DNA of 64,000 nt from the NCBI GenBank assembly GCA_943789355.1, contig CALSTU010000004.1:62001-126000 (forward strand), written 5' to 3'. The translations under genes and the position numbers were made by a program. Position 1 is the first letter of the stretch, and each line of letters begins with the position of its first letter. Below are positions 43,018-51,768 of the stretch, one piece after another. Under the pieces are notes generated by a model. That model saw only the letters and a program-made list of their open reading frames with translations. It was not told the DNA's origin and searched no databases. This stretch comes from UBA7430 sp002478765. GTDB taxonomy: Bacteria > Bacteroidota > Bacteroidia > Flavobacteriales > UBA7430.

Positions 43018-43917
43018 ATGTCTATCAAAGCAGAAAACATCTCTAAAGTATATGGGAAACAAAAAGCACTACAAGAAATTTCCTTTGAAATAAAAAAAGG
43101 AGAAATTGTTGGCTTTTTAGGGCCAAATGGTGCGGGGAAATCTACCCTCATGAAAATTCTTACCGGATCTGTAAGCCCCACGAAGGGAGTGGCAAAAATT
43201 TGCGGTTCTAATGTCTCAGAGCATGCTATAGAAGTAAAGCGTAAAATCGGTTATCTTCCTGAACACAATCCACTTTATCTTGATATGTATGTTGAAGAAT
43301 CTTTAAATTTTACAGCCGACATATTCGGAGTTAAGCGAGAACAAGTTAAAGCAATCATTGAAAAAACAGGCTTAACCAATGAACAAAATAAAAAAATTAA
43401 TATTCTATCGAAGGGTTACCGGCAAAGAGTAGGTCTTGCTCAAGCACTCATTCACAATCCAGAAGTACTCATCTTAGATGAACCGTCTTCAGGATTAGAT
43501 CCAAATCAACTTATAGAAATTCGATCATTGATTAAAGACATCGCTAAGGAAAAAACAGTCATGCTATCCACACACATTATACAAGAAGCGGAAGCAATCT
43601 GCGATCGAGTAATCATCATCAATAAGGGAGAAATCATCGCTGACAAACCTATAAATGAACTTCAAAAGACGCCCGACAATACGAAAATAATTACGGTTGA
43701 ATTCGATCAAGAGATTGCGATTGAAAAACTCAAACGCATTGAGAGCATACTCGAAATTGTGAAGCTTACAAGTCATAAATTTCAAATCATTTCCGAATCT
43801 AAATTTGATTTAAGACCCGATCTATTCCAATTTGCTGTGTCATACAAAGCCACCATACTTCAAATGAATGTGGAAGAAGAAAAACTAGAAACTATTTTCA
43901 ACAATCTAACGAAGTAA
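43018..43917 (+). CDS. gldA: ABC transporter ATP-binding protein, GldA-like
   Basis: ATPase subunit of an ABC-2 type transporter; GldA is the ATPase associated with gliding motility in flavobacteria, though it is not needed for gliding in all species. The 299 residues have Walker A (GPNGAGKST), signature (LSKGYRQRVGLAQ), Walker B (VLILDEPSSGLDP), the H-loop (STHIIQEAE), and a C-terminal extension. Permease genes (gldF, gldG) are not in the window. TATATTCG at 43006-43013, one base off the -7 consensus, ends four bases before the ATG. Tandem TCGGTA boxes lie 70-130 nt upstream. Confidence 0.85.
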   Translation: MSIKAENISKVYGKQKALQEISFEIKKGEIVGFLGPNGAGKSTLMKILTGSVSPTKGVAKICGSNVSEHAIEVKRKIGYLPEHNPLYLDMYVEESLNFTADIFGVKREQVKAIIEKTGLTNEQNKKINILSKGYRQRVGLAQALIHNPEVLILDEPSSGLDPNQLIEIRSLIKDIAKEKTVMLSTHIIQEAEAICDRVIIINKGEIIADKPINELQKTPDNTKIITVEFDQEIAIEKLKRIESILEIVKLTSHKFQIISESKFDLRPDLFQFAVSYKATILQMNVEEEKLETIFNNLTK

Positions 43918-43942
43918 TAAAATATTAAATCAATCTTATTCT

Positions 43943-43950
43943 TATCTTTG
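43943..43950 (+). promoter_or_regulatory. -7 box of metK promoter
   Basis: TATCTTTG, exact TAnnTTTG match. Transcription would start near 43955, just before the riboswitch-like element, leaving a leader of about 115 nt. Confidence 0.65.
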
Positions 43951-43955
43951 CAAAC

Positions 43956-44008
43956 GCAGTGGATAAATTTGACTGATTGCAACCACTATAAAAAAGGCTA
44001 AAGCAGTA
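43956..44008 (+). ncRNA. SAM-II-type riboswitch in the metK leader
   Basis: The leader has the order of conserved parts that I know from SAM-II aptamers. AGTGG (43958-43962) pairs with CCACT (43983-43987). The loop holds an A/T-rich segment and ends in TTGCAA (43977-43982). After a short A-run comes GCTAAA (43997-44002). ACTG (43972-43975) in the loop can pair with CAGT (44004-44007) to form the pseudoknot. Placement before S-adenosylmethionine synthetase fits SAM feedback. The element ends about 60 nt before the ATG, further than in typical SAM-II cases, so the output mechanism is unclear. Confidence 0.8.
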
Positions 44009-44069
44009 TTCTCTACCGCAAAGCCCAGATCAGACTTTAATTTTTAATACTTCATTTAAAGAATACGAT

Positions 44070-45332
44070 ATGTCGTACTTTTTTACTTCCGAATCTGTGT
44101 CAGAAGGGCACCCAGATAAGGTAGCTGATCAGATTTCAGATGCTATACTTGATGCATTCCTTGCTCAAGATCCCGAATCTAAAGTAGCATGTGAAACACT
44201 TGTAACCACAGGATTGGCAGTTCTAAGTGGGGAGATAAACTCCAAAGCAAAGGTAAACATTGAAAAAGAGGCTCGAGACGTTATCAAGAAAATAGGGTAT
44301 ACAAATCCTGCGTATAAATTTGAAGCGGACTCATGCAAAATCATGTCTGTCGTTCACGAACAATCCCCAGACATCCTTCAGGGCGTTATTGAAGGAAAAG
44401 GCTTACACGCAGAACAAGGAGCTGGAGATCAAGGCATCATGTTTGGTTATGCGACCAATGAAACCGAAAACTTCATGCCCTTAGCTTTGAGTCTTTCGCA
44501 CATGCTCCTTCAAGAGCTGGCTGTCATAAGACGTGAAGATCACAAGGTAATGCATTACCTTCGTCCTGATGCAAAGTCCCAAGTAACCATTCAATATTCA
44601 GATCAACACCTGCCTGAACGGATCGACACCATTGTCATATCAACACAACATGATGACTTTGATGAGGAATCTAAAATGTTAGCCAAAATAAAAAATGACA
44701 TCGTCAACATACTTGTAGAGCGTGTTAAGCAAAAACTACCCGAGCATATCGTAGCCCTTTTTGACGATACGATTACCTATCATGTAAATCCTACCGGTAA
44801 ATTCGTTATTGGAGGCCCTCATGGAGATACCGGTTTGACGGGTAGAAAAATTATTGTTGACACATACGGCGGTAAAGGTGCGCACGGTGGAGGTGCTTTT
44901 TCAGGGAAAGATCCATCAAAAGTAGACCGATCTGCCGCCTACGCCACGAGGCATATTGCAAAAAACCTAGTAGCATCTGGAGTTTCAGACCAAATCCTCG
45001 TACAAGTAGCTTATGCTATTGGTGTGGCCGACCCGATGAATATTTTCATTGATACTTACGGCACATCAAAAGTTGCTTTTAGCGACAGTGAAATTGCTAG
45101 AAAAGTAAGCCAACTATTTGACATGCGACCTGCTGCAATTGTCAATCGATTTAAACTGAAGGACCCAATATATTCTGAAACTGCAGCCTATGGACATATG
45201 GGGCGTGACTCAGAGTTGAAAACAGTTACATTTAAAGTAAATAAAGAAGAATCTATACACAAAGAAATTGAGACCTTCCCTTGGGAAAAACTTGATTTTG
45301 TTGAGAAAATAAAACCCCAGTTTGGGCTCTAA
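44070..45332 (+). CDS. metK: S-adenosylmethionine synthetase
   Basis: Makes SAM from methionine and ATP. The 420 residues begin MSYFFTSESVSEGHPDKVADQISDA (the family start) and contain GAGDQGIMFGYA, GGPHGDTGLTGRKI and GGGAFSGKDPSKVDRS. The family norm is about 385-430. It is preceded by a SAM-II-like leader and followed 3 nt later by a SAM-dependent methyltransferase gene, so both would fall under the same SAM control. Confidence 0.97.
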   Translation: MSYFFTSESVSEGHPDKVADQISDAILDAFLAQDPESKVACETLVTTGLAVLSGEINSKAKVNIEKEARDVIKKIGYTNPAYKFEADSCKIMSVVHEQSPDILQGVIEGKGLHAEQGAGDQGIMFGYATNETENFMPLALSLSHMLLQELAVIRREDHKVMHYLRPDAKSQVTIQYSDQHLPERIDTIVISTQHDDFDEESKMLAKIKNDIVNILVERVKQKLPEHIVALFDDTITYHVNPTGKFVIGGPHGDTGLTGRKIIVDTYGGKGAHGGGAFSGKDPSKVDRSAAYATRHIAKNLVASGVSDQILVQVAYAIGVADPMNIFIDTYGTSKVAFSDSEIARKVSQLFDMRPAAIVNRFKLKDPIYSETAAYGHMGRDSELKTVTFKVNKEESIHKEIETFPWEKLDFVEKIKPQFGL

Positions 45333-45335
45333 GCA

Positions 45336-46430
45336 ATGACGTATTCATACCAAGGAAATAGCTATTCCATCAGTCGCTATCCAAAATCCGACAACAAATC
45401 TTTAAAAGCATGGAGCGCGGCAGATGAACATCTGTTGAAGTATCTGTCAGAAAGCACCAAGGATTGGCAAAAACCAATCTTGTACAACGATCGATTTGGC
45501 TTTCTAAGCATCTTTCTATCGCAACATCAAACGTCTGTAGTCGTGAACTTCAAAAGTCAAGAAAAGGCTCTTGAGACCAATCTAAAAGACAACGGTCTTG
45601 AAGCTAATGTGGTCCATAGAATAAACCCGTTAGATAATCAAAGTAATGCGCACGATCTGGCCTTGATAAAAGTTCCAAAATCGTTAGAGCTTTTTAAATC
45701 CCAACTTAGCCAAGCACACGAGCTTCTGAATGATGATGGCGAAATCATCTGCGCGTTCATGACCAAGTACTTCAGCCCAAAAATTATTAATATCGCAAAA
45801 GAGTATTTTGAAGAGTGCCATCAATCCAAAGCATGGAAAAAATCGAGATTACTCGTTCTAAAAAAGAAAAAAAAATCGCCCGAAAAAAGTGAAATAAACA
45901 CCATTAATTTCGATGGTGTAAAGGAATTCAAACAACATCCCGGTGTTTTTTCTGGTAAAAACATTGACTATGCTACCCAATTTTTGATAGAGCATTTGGA
46001 GGTAAAAGCAACAGACAACAAAATTCTCGATTTGGCTTCTGGGAATGGAGTATTGGCTCATGTTGCGCTTTCCAAAAACCCCAACGCTGAAGTAAGTTTA
46101 CTTGACGATTCGCTCTTAGCAATCGAGTCATCAAAGATGAATTTGAAAAGTCCAAATGCAAGCTTCTACTTCAATGATAACTTGGATAATTTTGAAAATA
46201 ACACCTTTGATTTAGTTATTTCTAACCCTCCTTTTCATTTCGATCATGAAACAAACATTGAAATTGCTTTAAGTTTGTTCATCGATGTAAAAAGATGCCT
46301 TAAGAAAGGGGGCGTTTTTCAATTGGTTACGAGTAATCATCTGAATTTAAAAACACACCTTTATAAGCTGTTTCACAAGGTTAAAATCGTTGCGAAAAAT
46401 GACAAGTTTGTCGTTTATCTCTGTGAATGA
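45336..46430 (+). CDS. RlmG/RsmC-type rRNA methyltransferase
   Basis: 364-residue protein with a degenerate N-terminal methyltransferase-like half and a functional C-terminal half, the RlmG/RsmC plan. The C-terminal domain has the SAM-binding motif ILDLASGNGVL (about residue 220) and the catalytic NPPFH motif (VISNPPFHF) of N2-guanine methyltransferases. Target may be 23S G1835 or 16S G1207 by analogy; the exact base cannot be assigned. It lies 3 nt after metK and probably shares its transcript. Confidence 0.85.
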   Translation: MTYSYQGNSYSISRYPKSDNKSLKAWSAADEHLLKYLSESTKDWQKPILYNDRFGFLSIFLSQHQTSVVVNFKSQEKALETNLKDNGLEANVVHRINPLDNQSNAHDLALIKVPKSLELFKSQLSQAHELLNDDGEIICAFMTKYFSPKIINIAKEYFEECHQSKAWKKSRLLVLKKKKKSPEKSEINTINFDGVKEFKQHPGVFSGKNIDYATQFLIEHLEVKATDNKILDLASGNGVLAHVALSKNPNAEVSLLDDSLLAIESSKMNLKSPNASFYFNDNLDNFENNTFDLVISNPPFHFDHETNIEIALSLFIDVKRCLKKGGVFQLVTSNHLNLKTHLYKLFHKVKIVAKNDKFVVYLCE

Positions 46431-46479
46431 TTTCTTCGTTTGGCAATTGCTAAAGTAATCTTACTGCTTAAAGAAAAAT

Positions 46480-47070
46480 TCACACGTCTAAGGAATCTTG
46501 GCTCAATAAAAATTCCAATTGAGAACAAGCTCTCGTCAATTTTTGGGTCAAATCTTTTCGATCTCTTCTCAAAAAATAAACTTCTGCAGCATTTTCTATA
46601 CTTTTCTGCATAGCCTCTCTGGGGTAAGGTTTAGAAATGTACTTGTAAACCTGCCCTTGGTTTATTGAGTTGATGACCGCTGTAATATCGGAGTATCCTG
46701 TCACGAGAACGCGAACAGGATCTGGATACTCGTCAACGATGGATTCTAAAAATTCAACCCCAGTCATTAAATCCATCCTCTGGTCCGTAAGCACTACATG
46801 AACATCTTTTGTTTTCATAATTTCATACGCTCGATCAGGCGTAGAGGCTATGTAAACATCAAAAATGCGTCTAAATAAACTCTGAAAACTTTCCAACTCA
46901 TCACGTTCATCATCTAAGTAGAGTAATCGTATCTTCTCTCTTGGCTCTATAAAATCTTGTCCGTATGATTTTATTTGTTTTTGAATTTCTTCATCCGTGT
47001 ACACCTTCTTAAACTTTTCTAATTCCGACTTTAGATGTGAGCCCGTTAGTTTTTTATTTTTATTTTTCAT
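46480..47070 (-). CDS. Receiver-only response regulator
   Basis: From the ATG at 47068-47070 it has 196 residues: a charged N-terminal extension of about 45 residues, a CheY-like receiver (acidic pair in LLYLDDE, phosphoacceptor Asp96 in VVLTDQRM, Thr124 in VTGYSD, Lys147 in SKPYP) and a helical C-terminal tail without a recognisable output domain. The LTDQRM and TGVEFLE signatures are shared with RpfG-like and Bacteroidota cytoplasmic regulators. It probably works through protein contact. It diverges from the acyltransferase-kinase cluster across 133 nt. An ATG six codons upstream is possible. Confidence 0.88.
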   Translation of the reverse strand: MKNKNKKLTGSHLKSELEKFKKVYTDEEIQKQIKSYGQDFIEPREKIRLLYLDDERDELESFQSLFRRIFDVYIASTPDRAYEIMKTKDVHVVLTDQRMDLMTGVEFLESIVDEYPDPVRVLVTGYSDITAVINSINQGQVYKYISKPYPREAMQKSIENAAEVYFLRRDRKDLTQKLTRACSQLEFLLSQDSLDV

Positions 47071-47203
47071 ATAAATCACCAATAACATTCATGTAAATGT
47101 AAATAATTATATATATTTATCCTATATTAATATAATATTTCCTATGCTCTCCTGATTAAAGTGCCCGTCACTGTATAAATAATAATTAATCCGAACCAAT
47201 GTA

Positions 47204-47989
47204 ATGTTGCCGACAATTGGTCAAAAAGACATTGCTAAATTTAGCATAAGAGCTTTAAAAGCTATTGAAGAGCCCCATGTATGCCTGTTATTTCTTAAAA
47301 AGCATCACGAAATACTGAAGCATTATGGTATCGACATGGTAACCTCTAACAACATCAGTTGGCCCCTCAATCCTAATGTGTACGTACTGGTGGCTGAATC
47401 TCTAACGACAGGAGAAATGATGGGCGGAGTTCGAATTCACATAGCTACCCCAGAATTCCCCTTACCCATAGAAGATGCTGTGGGTTGTATGGACGCAAAA
47501 ATCGCTCATTTAATAAAGCAATATTCAGAATACGGAGGCATTGGTGAAACCTGTGGTCTGTGGTGCTCCTCTTATCATAAAAAGAAGGGCTCAACGGGGC
47601 AGAAAATTGGATTGGGCCATCGTTTAACAAGAGCAGCTGTAGCTGTATCCAATCAGTTTAAGTTAACCACATTAATGGCCATCGTGGGTCAACCTACCCT
47701 CCAAAGCTGCCGGAATATAGGCTTTGTTGAAAGTACTGCATTGGGTGACAACGGTACCTTCCCCTATCCTAAAAAAGACATGGTCGCATGGACTTTGGGT
47801 GTTATGAATGCCAAAACACTTGAGCAAGCTTCGCCCTTGGACAAAAGAATTATTTTAGACTTGAGACAAAACCCTTGTCAATTAAAAAAAGAACAGACCA
47901 AAATATCGGAAATAGAAATCAACTATCAATTGAATTTGAAACTTGAAGACAAAAATAAATATTTAAATGACAAAAGATTTAATCAATGA
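47204..47989 (+). CDS. GNAT-fold N-acyltransferase-like protein
   Basis: 261 residues, no close family that I can name. The acyl-CoA/ACP pantetheine loop of GNAT enzymes is visible as QKIGLG at residues 133-138 (Q-x-x-G-x-G), preceded by a strand region with GGVRIHI and GETCGLW and followed by a helix (LTRAAVAVSNQF) and the CRNIGFVEST motif typical of GNAT C-termini. The layout is also reminiscent of LuxI and N-acyl amino acid synthases, which share this fold. The C-terminal 50 residues are charged. It overlaps the next gene by 23 nt, so the two are likely translated together. Substrate unknown. Confidence 0.75.
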   Translation: MLPTIGQKDIAKFSIRALKAIEEPHVCLLFLKKHHEILKHYGIDMVTSNNISWPLNPNVYVLVAESLTTGEMMGGVRIHIATPEFPLPIEDAVGCMDAKIAHLIKQYSEYGGIGETCGLWCSSYHKKKGSTGQKIGLGHRLTRAAVAVSNQFKLTTLMAIVGQPTLQSCRNIGFVESTALGDNGTFPYPKKDMVAWTLGVMNAKTLEQASPLDKRIILDLRQNPCQLKKEQTKISEIEINYQLNLKLEDKNKYLNDKRFNQ

Positions 47990-49547
47990 TTTTTTAAACT
48001 TCCCCGGTTTGGGAAGCATTAAAATTATTACTTCTGCAGAAGATTTAAAAAGGTACCATAAAAATACTATGGGTGTTCATAGAAAGATCCTAGCGGCAAT
48101 ACAGGTAACAGAATCGAAACAAATAACTGAAATACTAAAGATTGCAAATAAACACCTGCTTTCTATTTATCCAATTAGTACCGGGAATAATTGGGGATAT
48201 GGCAGTTCAAATCCGGTTAAAAATAATTCAATCATCCTAGATCTTTCTAACTTAAATCAAATATTGAATTTTGATGATGAATTAGGTTATGTGACTTTAG
48301 AACCTGGTGTTACTCAAAAAATGTTACACGACTATTTTAAGAAAAAAAAAGTTCGTTATCTGGTCCCAACAACAGGTGCCGGACCTAATTGCAGCATTTT
48401 GGGGAATGCTATTGAGCGTGGGTACGGAATTACTCCATTTTCTGATCATTTCGCTTCGCTTATTTCTTTAGAAGCTATACTACCAGATGGATCCCTGTAC
48501 AAATCACCATTAAGTGATTTTAAAGCGACAGAAGTAGCTGAAATTTTCAAATATGGAATAGGTCCGTATTTAGATGGAATTTTCACTCAATCCAATTTTG
48601 GTATTGTAACGAAAATAACCATCGCTCTTGCCAAAAAAACCGAACACACAGAAATTTTCATGTTTTCTATTAAAGAAGCAAAAGAGCTAAGTAAAACCAT
48701 TAAAATTATTAGAGAGATAAAACAGGAACTGGGAAGTATAATTGGTGGTGTTAATCTGATGAATAGAGAGAGAATGAAAGCCATGTTTGGTGATAAGCAT
48801 CAAAATAAAAGCATCATATGGACTTGTGTGGGAGGCTTATATGGACCTGTTGAAATAATTAAACAAGCCAAACGAATACTCAAAAGAAAACTAGATAATT
48901 TATCTTCATCAGTTGTTTTTCTCAATAAAAAAACAATCCGACTGAAAAACAATCTACCTAACTTCATCAACAAATATTTTTATGGAATTCCAAAGGAAAC
49001 CAAAATTATGGAAAATTTCCTCAAAATACTTGATGGGGTTCCCTCTGAAATGGCTTTAGCTCTTGCCTACTCGAAATCTAACAAGACGCATAGCTTAAAA
49101 GGAAACGCAAATCCGGCGATTGATGATTGTGGTTTAATTTGGTTTTCACCTCTTCTTCCTATTCGACCAAATATAGTCGAGGTTTTCGTGAAAAAAATCA
49201 TTTCGATTTGCAAAAAGCATAAGATCGCTCCATTAATTACCCTAACTACGATTTCTAACCATTGCTTTGATTCTACTATACCTATTTTGTATGAAAAAAA
49301 TAATATCAACGATAAAAAAAATGCACAATCTTGTTACGATGAACTTTTCAAGGAATGCCGAAATATGGGCCTTATGCCGTATCGTTTAAATATAGATTCC
49401 ATGAAAATTTACAATAACGAACATGATTTAACATCCGTTAAATTAATTGATACGATTAAAAATGCAATTGATGTAAATCAAGTATTAGCACCAGGAAGGT
49501 ACAGCTCAACCTTATCCAAAAAAAGTGATTTCACAAACAATATTTAA
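47967..49547 (+). CDS. FAD-linked oxidase, 4-cresol dehydrogenase/vanillyl-alcohol oxidase-like
   Basis: 526-residue flavoprotein of the VAO/PCMH superfamily. The FAD-binding domain has PISTGNNWGYGSS (residues 69-81), LEPGVT (111-116) and GNAIERGYGITPF; then GPYLDGIFTQSNFGIVTK (199-216), and a C-terminal LAPGRYS (507-513). These are close to the 4-cresol dehydrogenase flavoprotein, which oxidises para-alkyl phenols. The PCMH loop lacks the His used for covalent FAD in berberine-bridge relatives. No cytochrome subunit gene follows, so the electron acceptor may be oxygen. Codon use and base composition look more A+T-rich than in flanking housekeeping genes. Confidence 0.85.
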   Translation: MTKDLINDFLNFPGLGSIKIITSAEDLKRYHKNTMGVHRKILAAIQVTESKQITEILKIANKHLLSIYPISTGNNWGYGSSNPVKNNSIILDLSNLNQILNFDDELGYVTLEPGVTQKMLHDYFKKKKVRYLVPTTGAGPNCSILGNAIERGYGITPFSDHFASLISLEAILPDGSLYKSPLSDFKATEVAEIFKYGIGPYLDGIFTQSNFGIVTKITIALAKKTEHTEIFMFSIKEAKELSKTIKIIREIKQELGSIIGGVNLMNRERMKAMFGDKHQNKSIIWTCVGGLYGPVEIIKQAKRILKRKLDNLSSSVVFLNKKTIRLKNNLPNFINKYFYGIPKETKIMENFLKILDGVPSEMALALAYSKSNKTHSLKGNANPAIDDCGLIWFSPLLPIRPNIVEVFVKKIISICKKHKIAPLITLTTISNHCFDSTIPILYEKNNINDKKNAQSCYDELFKECRNMGLMPYRLNIDSMKIYNNEHDLTSVKLIDTIKNAIDVNQVLAPGRYSSTLSKKSDFTNNI

Positions 49548-49558
49548 CACGAAAAACC

Positions 49559-51757
49559 ATGCAACATATAGTGAATAAGGGTTTATTACGTGTCTGGAAA
49601 AAAAAGACTAAATGTTTAGTGAAATTTCATCTTTTATACACCTTAACTTTTGTTTTAATACCGCAAATTTTATTCGCTCAAGAATCCACTGTTATAGATA
49701 ATCAAACTACTATTTACAAAATAAAAAACTACATCCTATACGAAGATAAAAGTAACCAAACCCAAATAAACGACCTTCTAATTGACTCTTTAGAGCATTC
49801 AGACCAAACAAACTTAAACATAGGGCTAAGCTACTCTACTTTTTGGGTGAAATTTGAAATAATAAACAACACTTCTGAACCATCTTTATTGTTGGATGTA
49901 AAACATCCAACAATAGATATTGTAGAACTTTATTCTTATTACCCAAACAAAGAAAAAATAATAGCTCAAGAAATTAGTGAATACAAAGACTTTGCAAAAA
50001 GAAAACACAATCATCCCAATTATTTATTTGACATTTATGCGCCAAAAAACTCCTCTGTGACATGCTTCTTAAAAATTAAAAGTAATGAGCAAATTAATGT
50101 CCCTATCTACATTGGAACTTCAATAACAACTCTAAAATCAATAATAGATAGAGAATTAATAATGGGGATGTACATGGGGATTATTTTAGTAATGCTTTTT
50201 TACAATATGTTCGTATACATTACTTTAAGTGACAAAATATACCTGTACTACGTACTTTACATATTTTTTGTTGGATTAGCTCAATTATCTCTTCACAATT
50301 ATACCTACAAATTATTTTGGCCAGAAATTCCAGCGCTAACCAGATACAGCGCCTATTTACTACCCTCTTTAGCGGGCGTCACAGTTACCATTTTTATTCA
50401 AAAATTTTTGAAAACTAAAGAGGGAACTAAAAAAATACACAACATTTTAAATGTTATAATTGGTCTGTTTATAATCTCTGCAGTTCTCCCACTGTTAAAA
50501 AAATACCATATTGGTTACCAAGGGGTTCAACTATCTACAGCTGCAATTTCATTTTTTGGTCTTTATGTCGGCTTTTCCAGACTCCGGGATGGATACAAAC
50601 CAGCTAAATACTTCATTTTGGGGTGGAGTGCATTGTTGATTGGAGCTTTAATGTATGTTTTAAAGGACGTTGGGCTTCTTCCTTATAATTTTATCACCGT
50701 AAATTCAATGCAAATAGGTTCAGCAATAGAAGTAGTTCTTCTTTCTTTCGCTCTTGCTGACCGAATAAACATTCTGAAAGAAGAGAAAGAAAGCGCTCAA
50801 GCAGAGGAATTGAAACAACGAGAAGAAAACCAAGAAATTTTACTAAAACAAGCAGATACCTTAAAGTATAAAGTTGAAGAAGCAACTACTGAATTAAGAA
50901 ACAAAAACAACAAATTAGAAATCGCTTACCTACGCATTGAAGCTGCAGAAGTTGAGTTAATTCAAAAAGAAAAGATTTCGGCACTTGGTCTTATGGCCGC
51001 AGGAACATCTCATGAATTTAACAATGCAAACACATCGATTCAACTAGCCGTAGATGTCATCGAACTAAATACCGAGCTTCAAGAAAAATACGACCATAAA
51101 ATAGACGGAATCTTATCTCAAGCAAGTAATCTTGAGCCTCAATTAACCGAACTTAAAACATTCAAAAAGGAGATTGAATACAACTCTATAAAAGGAGATA
51201 TAAAAGATGCTATAAATAAAGCAAACAAGGGTTTGAAAAAAATAGCTGTGAATACGAAAAAACTAAAAGATTTTTCGAAAATCGATAATGAAGGTTGGGT
51301 AATTACAAATGTAAATGAAGACCTCATTAACTTATCTGACTTGTGGAAGTCAAATCTTGGAGCCATCAAATTAAACCTTGATCTTAATGAACAGGTTCCT
51401 CGATTGAATTGCAATGCACAAATGATCAATGATTGCTTTAAAAGTGTTTTGCAAAATTCCATTGAATCTATTAAAGAAAAAAATATCCCTAATAAAGTTG
51501 GTGAAATTTCAATTAGAACGGAATTAATAGCTGCATGTATTGTCATCTCTTTTGAAGACAATGGAAGCGGGATGACAAAAGAAGTTCAAGAAAGGGCGTT
51601 TGATATGTATTTCACAACCAAAGGGGTCCAAAGGACAGGGACAAGTTTAACAATTGTCCAATCAACTTTAATGGCACACAGTGGACTAGTTGAAATAGAT
51701 ACAAAGATTAATGTCGGAACTACAATTAGACTAATCATTCCAATGGAAAAAAAATAA
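49559..51757 (+). CDS. 7TMR-DISM sensor histidine kinase with degenerate ATP lid
   Basis: 732 residues. Order: signal peptide (ending near residue 41, LFAQ); extracytoplasmic 7TMR-DISMED2 ligand-binding domain (about 45-190); seven membrane segments (about 200-400); a long coiled coil (405-470); a HisKA-like helix with His485 (AGTSHEFNN); and a HATPase domain. In the ATPase domain the N box (LQNSIESI) and G1 box (DNGSGM, 667-672) are good, but the G2 box reads GTSLTIVQS instead of the usual GTGLGL form. Activity may be low or dependent on a partner. It lies 11 nt after the oxidase gene and 9 nt before a soluble kinase gene. Confidence 0.88.
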   Translation: MQHIVNKGLLRVWKKKTKCLVKFHLLYTLTFVLIPQILFAQESTVIDNQTTIYKIKNYILYEDKSNQTQINDLLIDSLEHSDQTNLNIGLSYSTFWVKFEIINNTSEPSLLLDVKHPTIDIVELYSYYPNKEKIIAQEISEYKDFAKRKHNHPNYLFDIYAPKNSSVTCFLKIKSNEQINVPIYIGTSITTLKSIIDRELIMGMYMGIILVMLFYNMFVYITLSDKIYLYYVLYIFFVGLAQLSLHNYTYKLFWPEIPALTRYSAYLLPSLAGVTVTIFIQKFLKTKEGTKKIHNILNVIIGLFIISAVLPLLKKYHIGYQGVQLSTAAISFFGLYVGFSRLRDGYKPAKYFILGWSALLIGALMYVLKDVGLLPYNFITVNSMQIGSAIEVVLLSFALADRINILKEEKESAQAEELKQREENQEILLKQADTLKYKVEEATTELRNKNNKLEIAYLRIEAAEVELIQKEKISALGLMAAGTSHEFNNANTSIQLAVDVIELNTELQEKYDHKIDGILSQASNLEPQLTELKTFKKEIEYNSIKGDIKDAINKANKGLKKIAVNTKKLKDFSKIDNEGWVITNVNEDLINLSDLWKSNLGAIKLNLDLNEQVPRLNCNAQMINDCFKSVLQNSIESIKEKNIPNKVGEISIRTELIAACIVISFEDNGSGMTKEVQERAFDMYFTTKGVQRTGTSLTIVQSTLMAHSGLVEIDTKINVGTTIRLIIPMEKK

Positions 51758-51768
51758 CGATAAAAATT

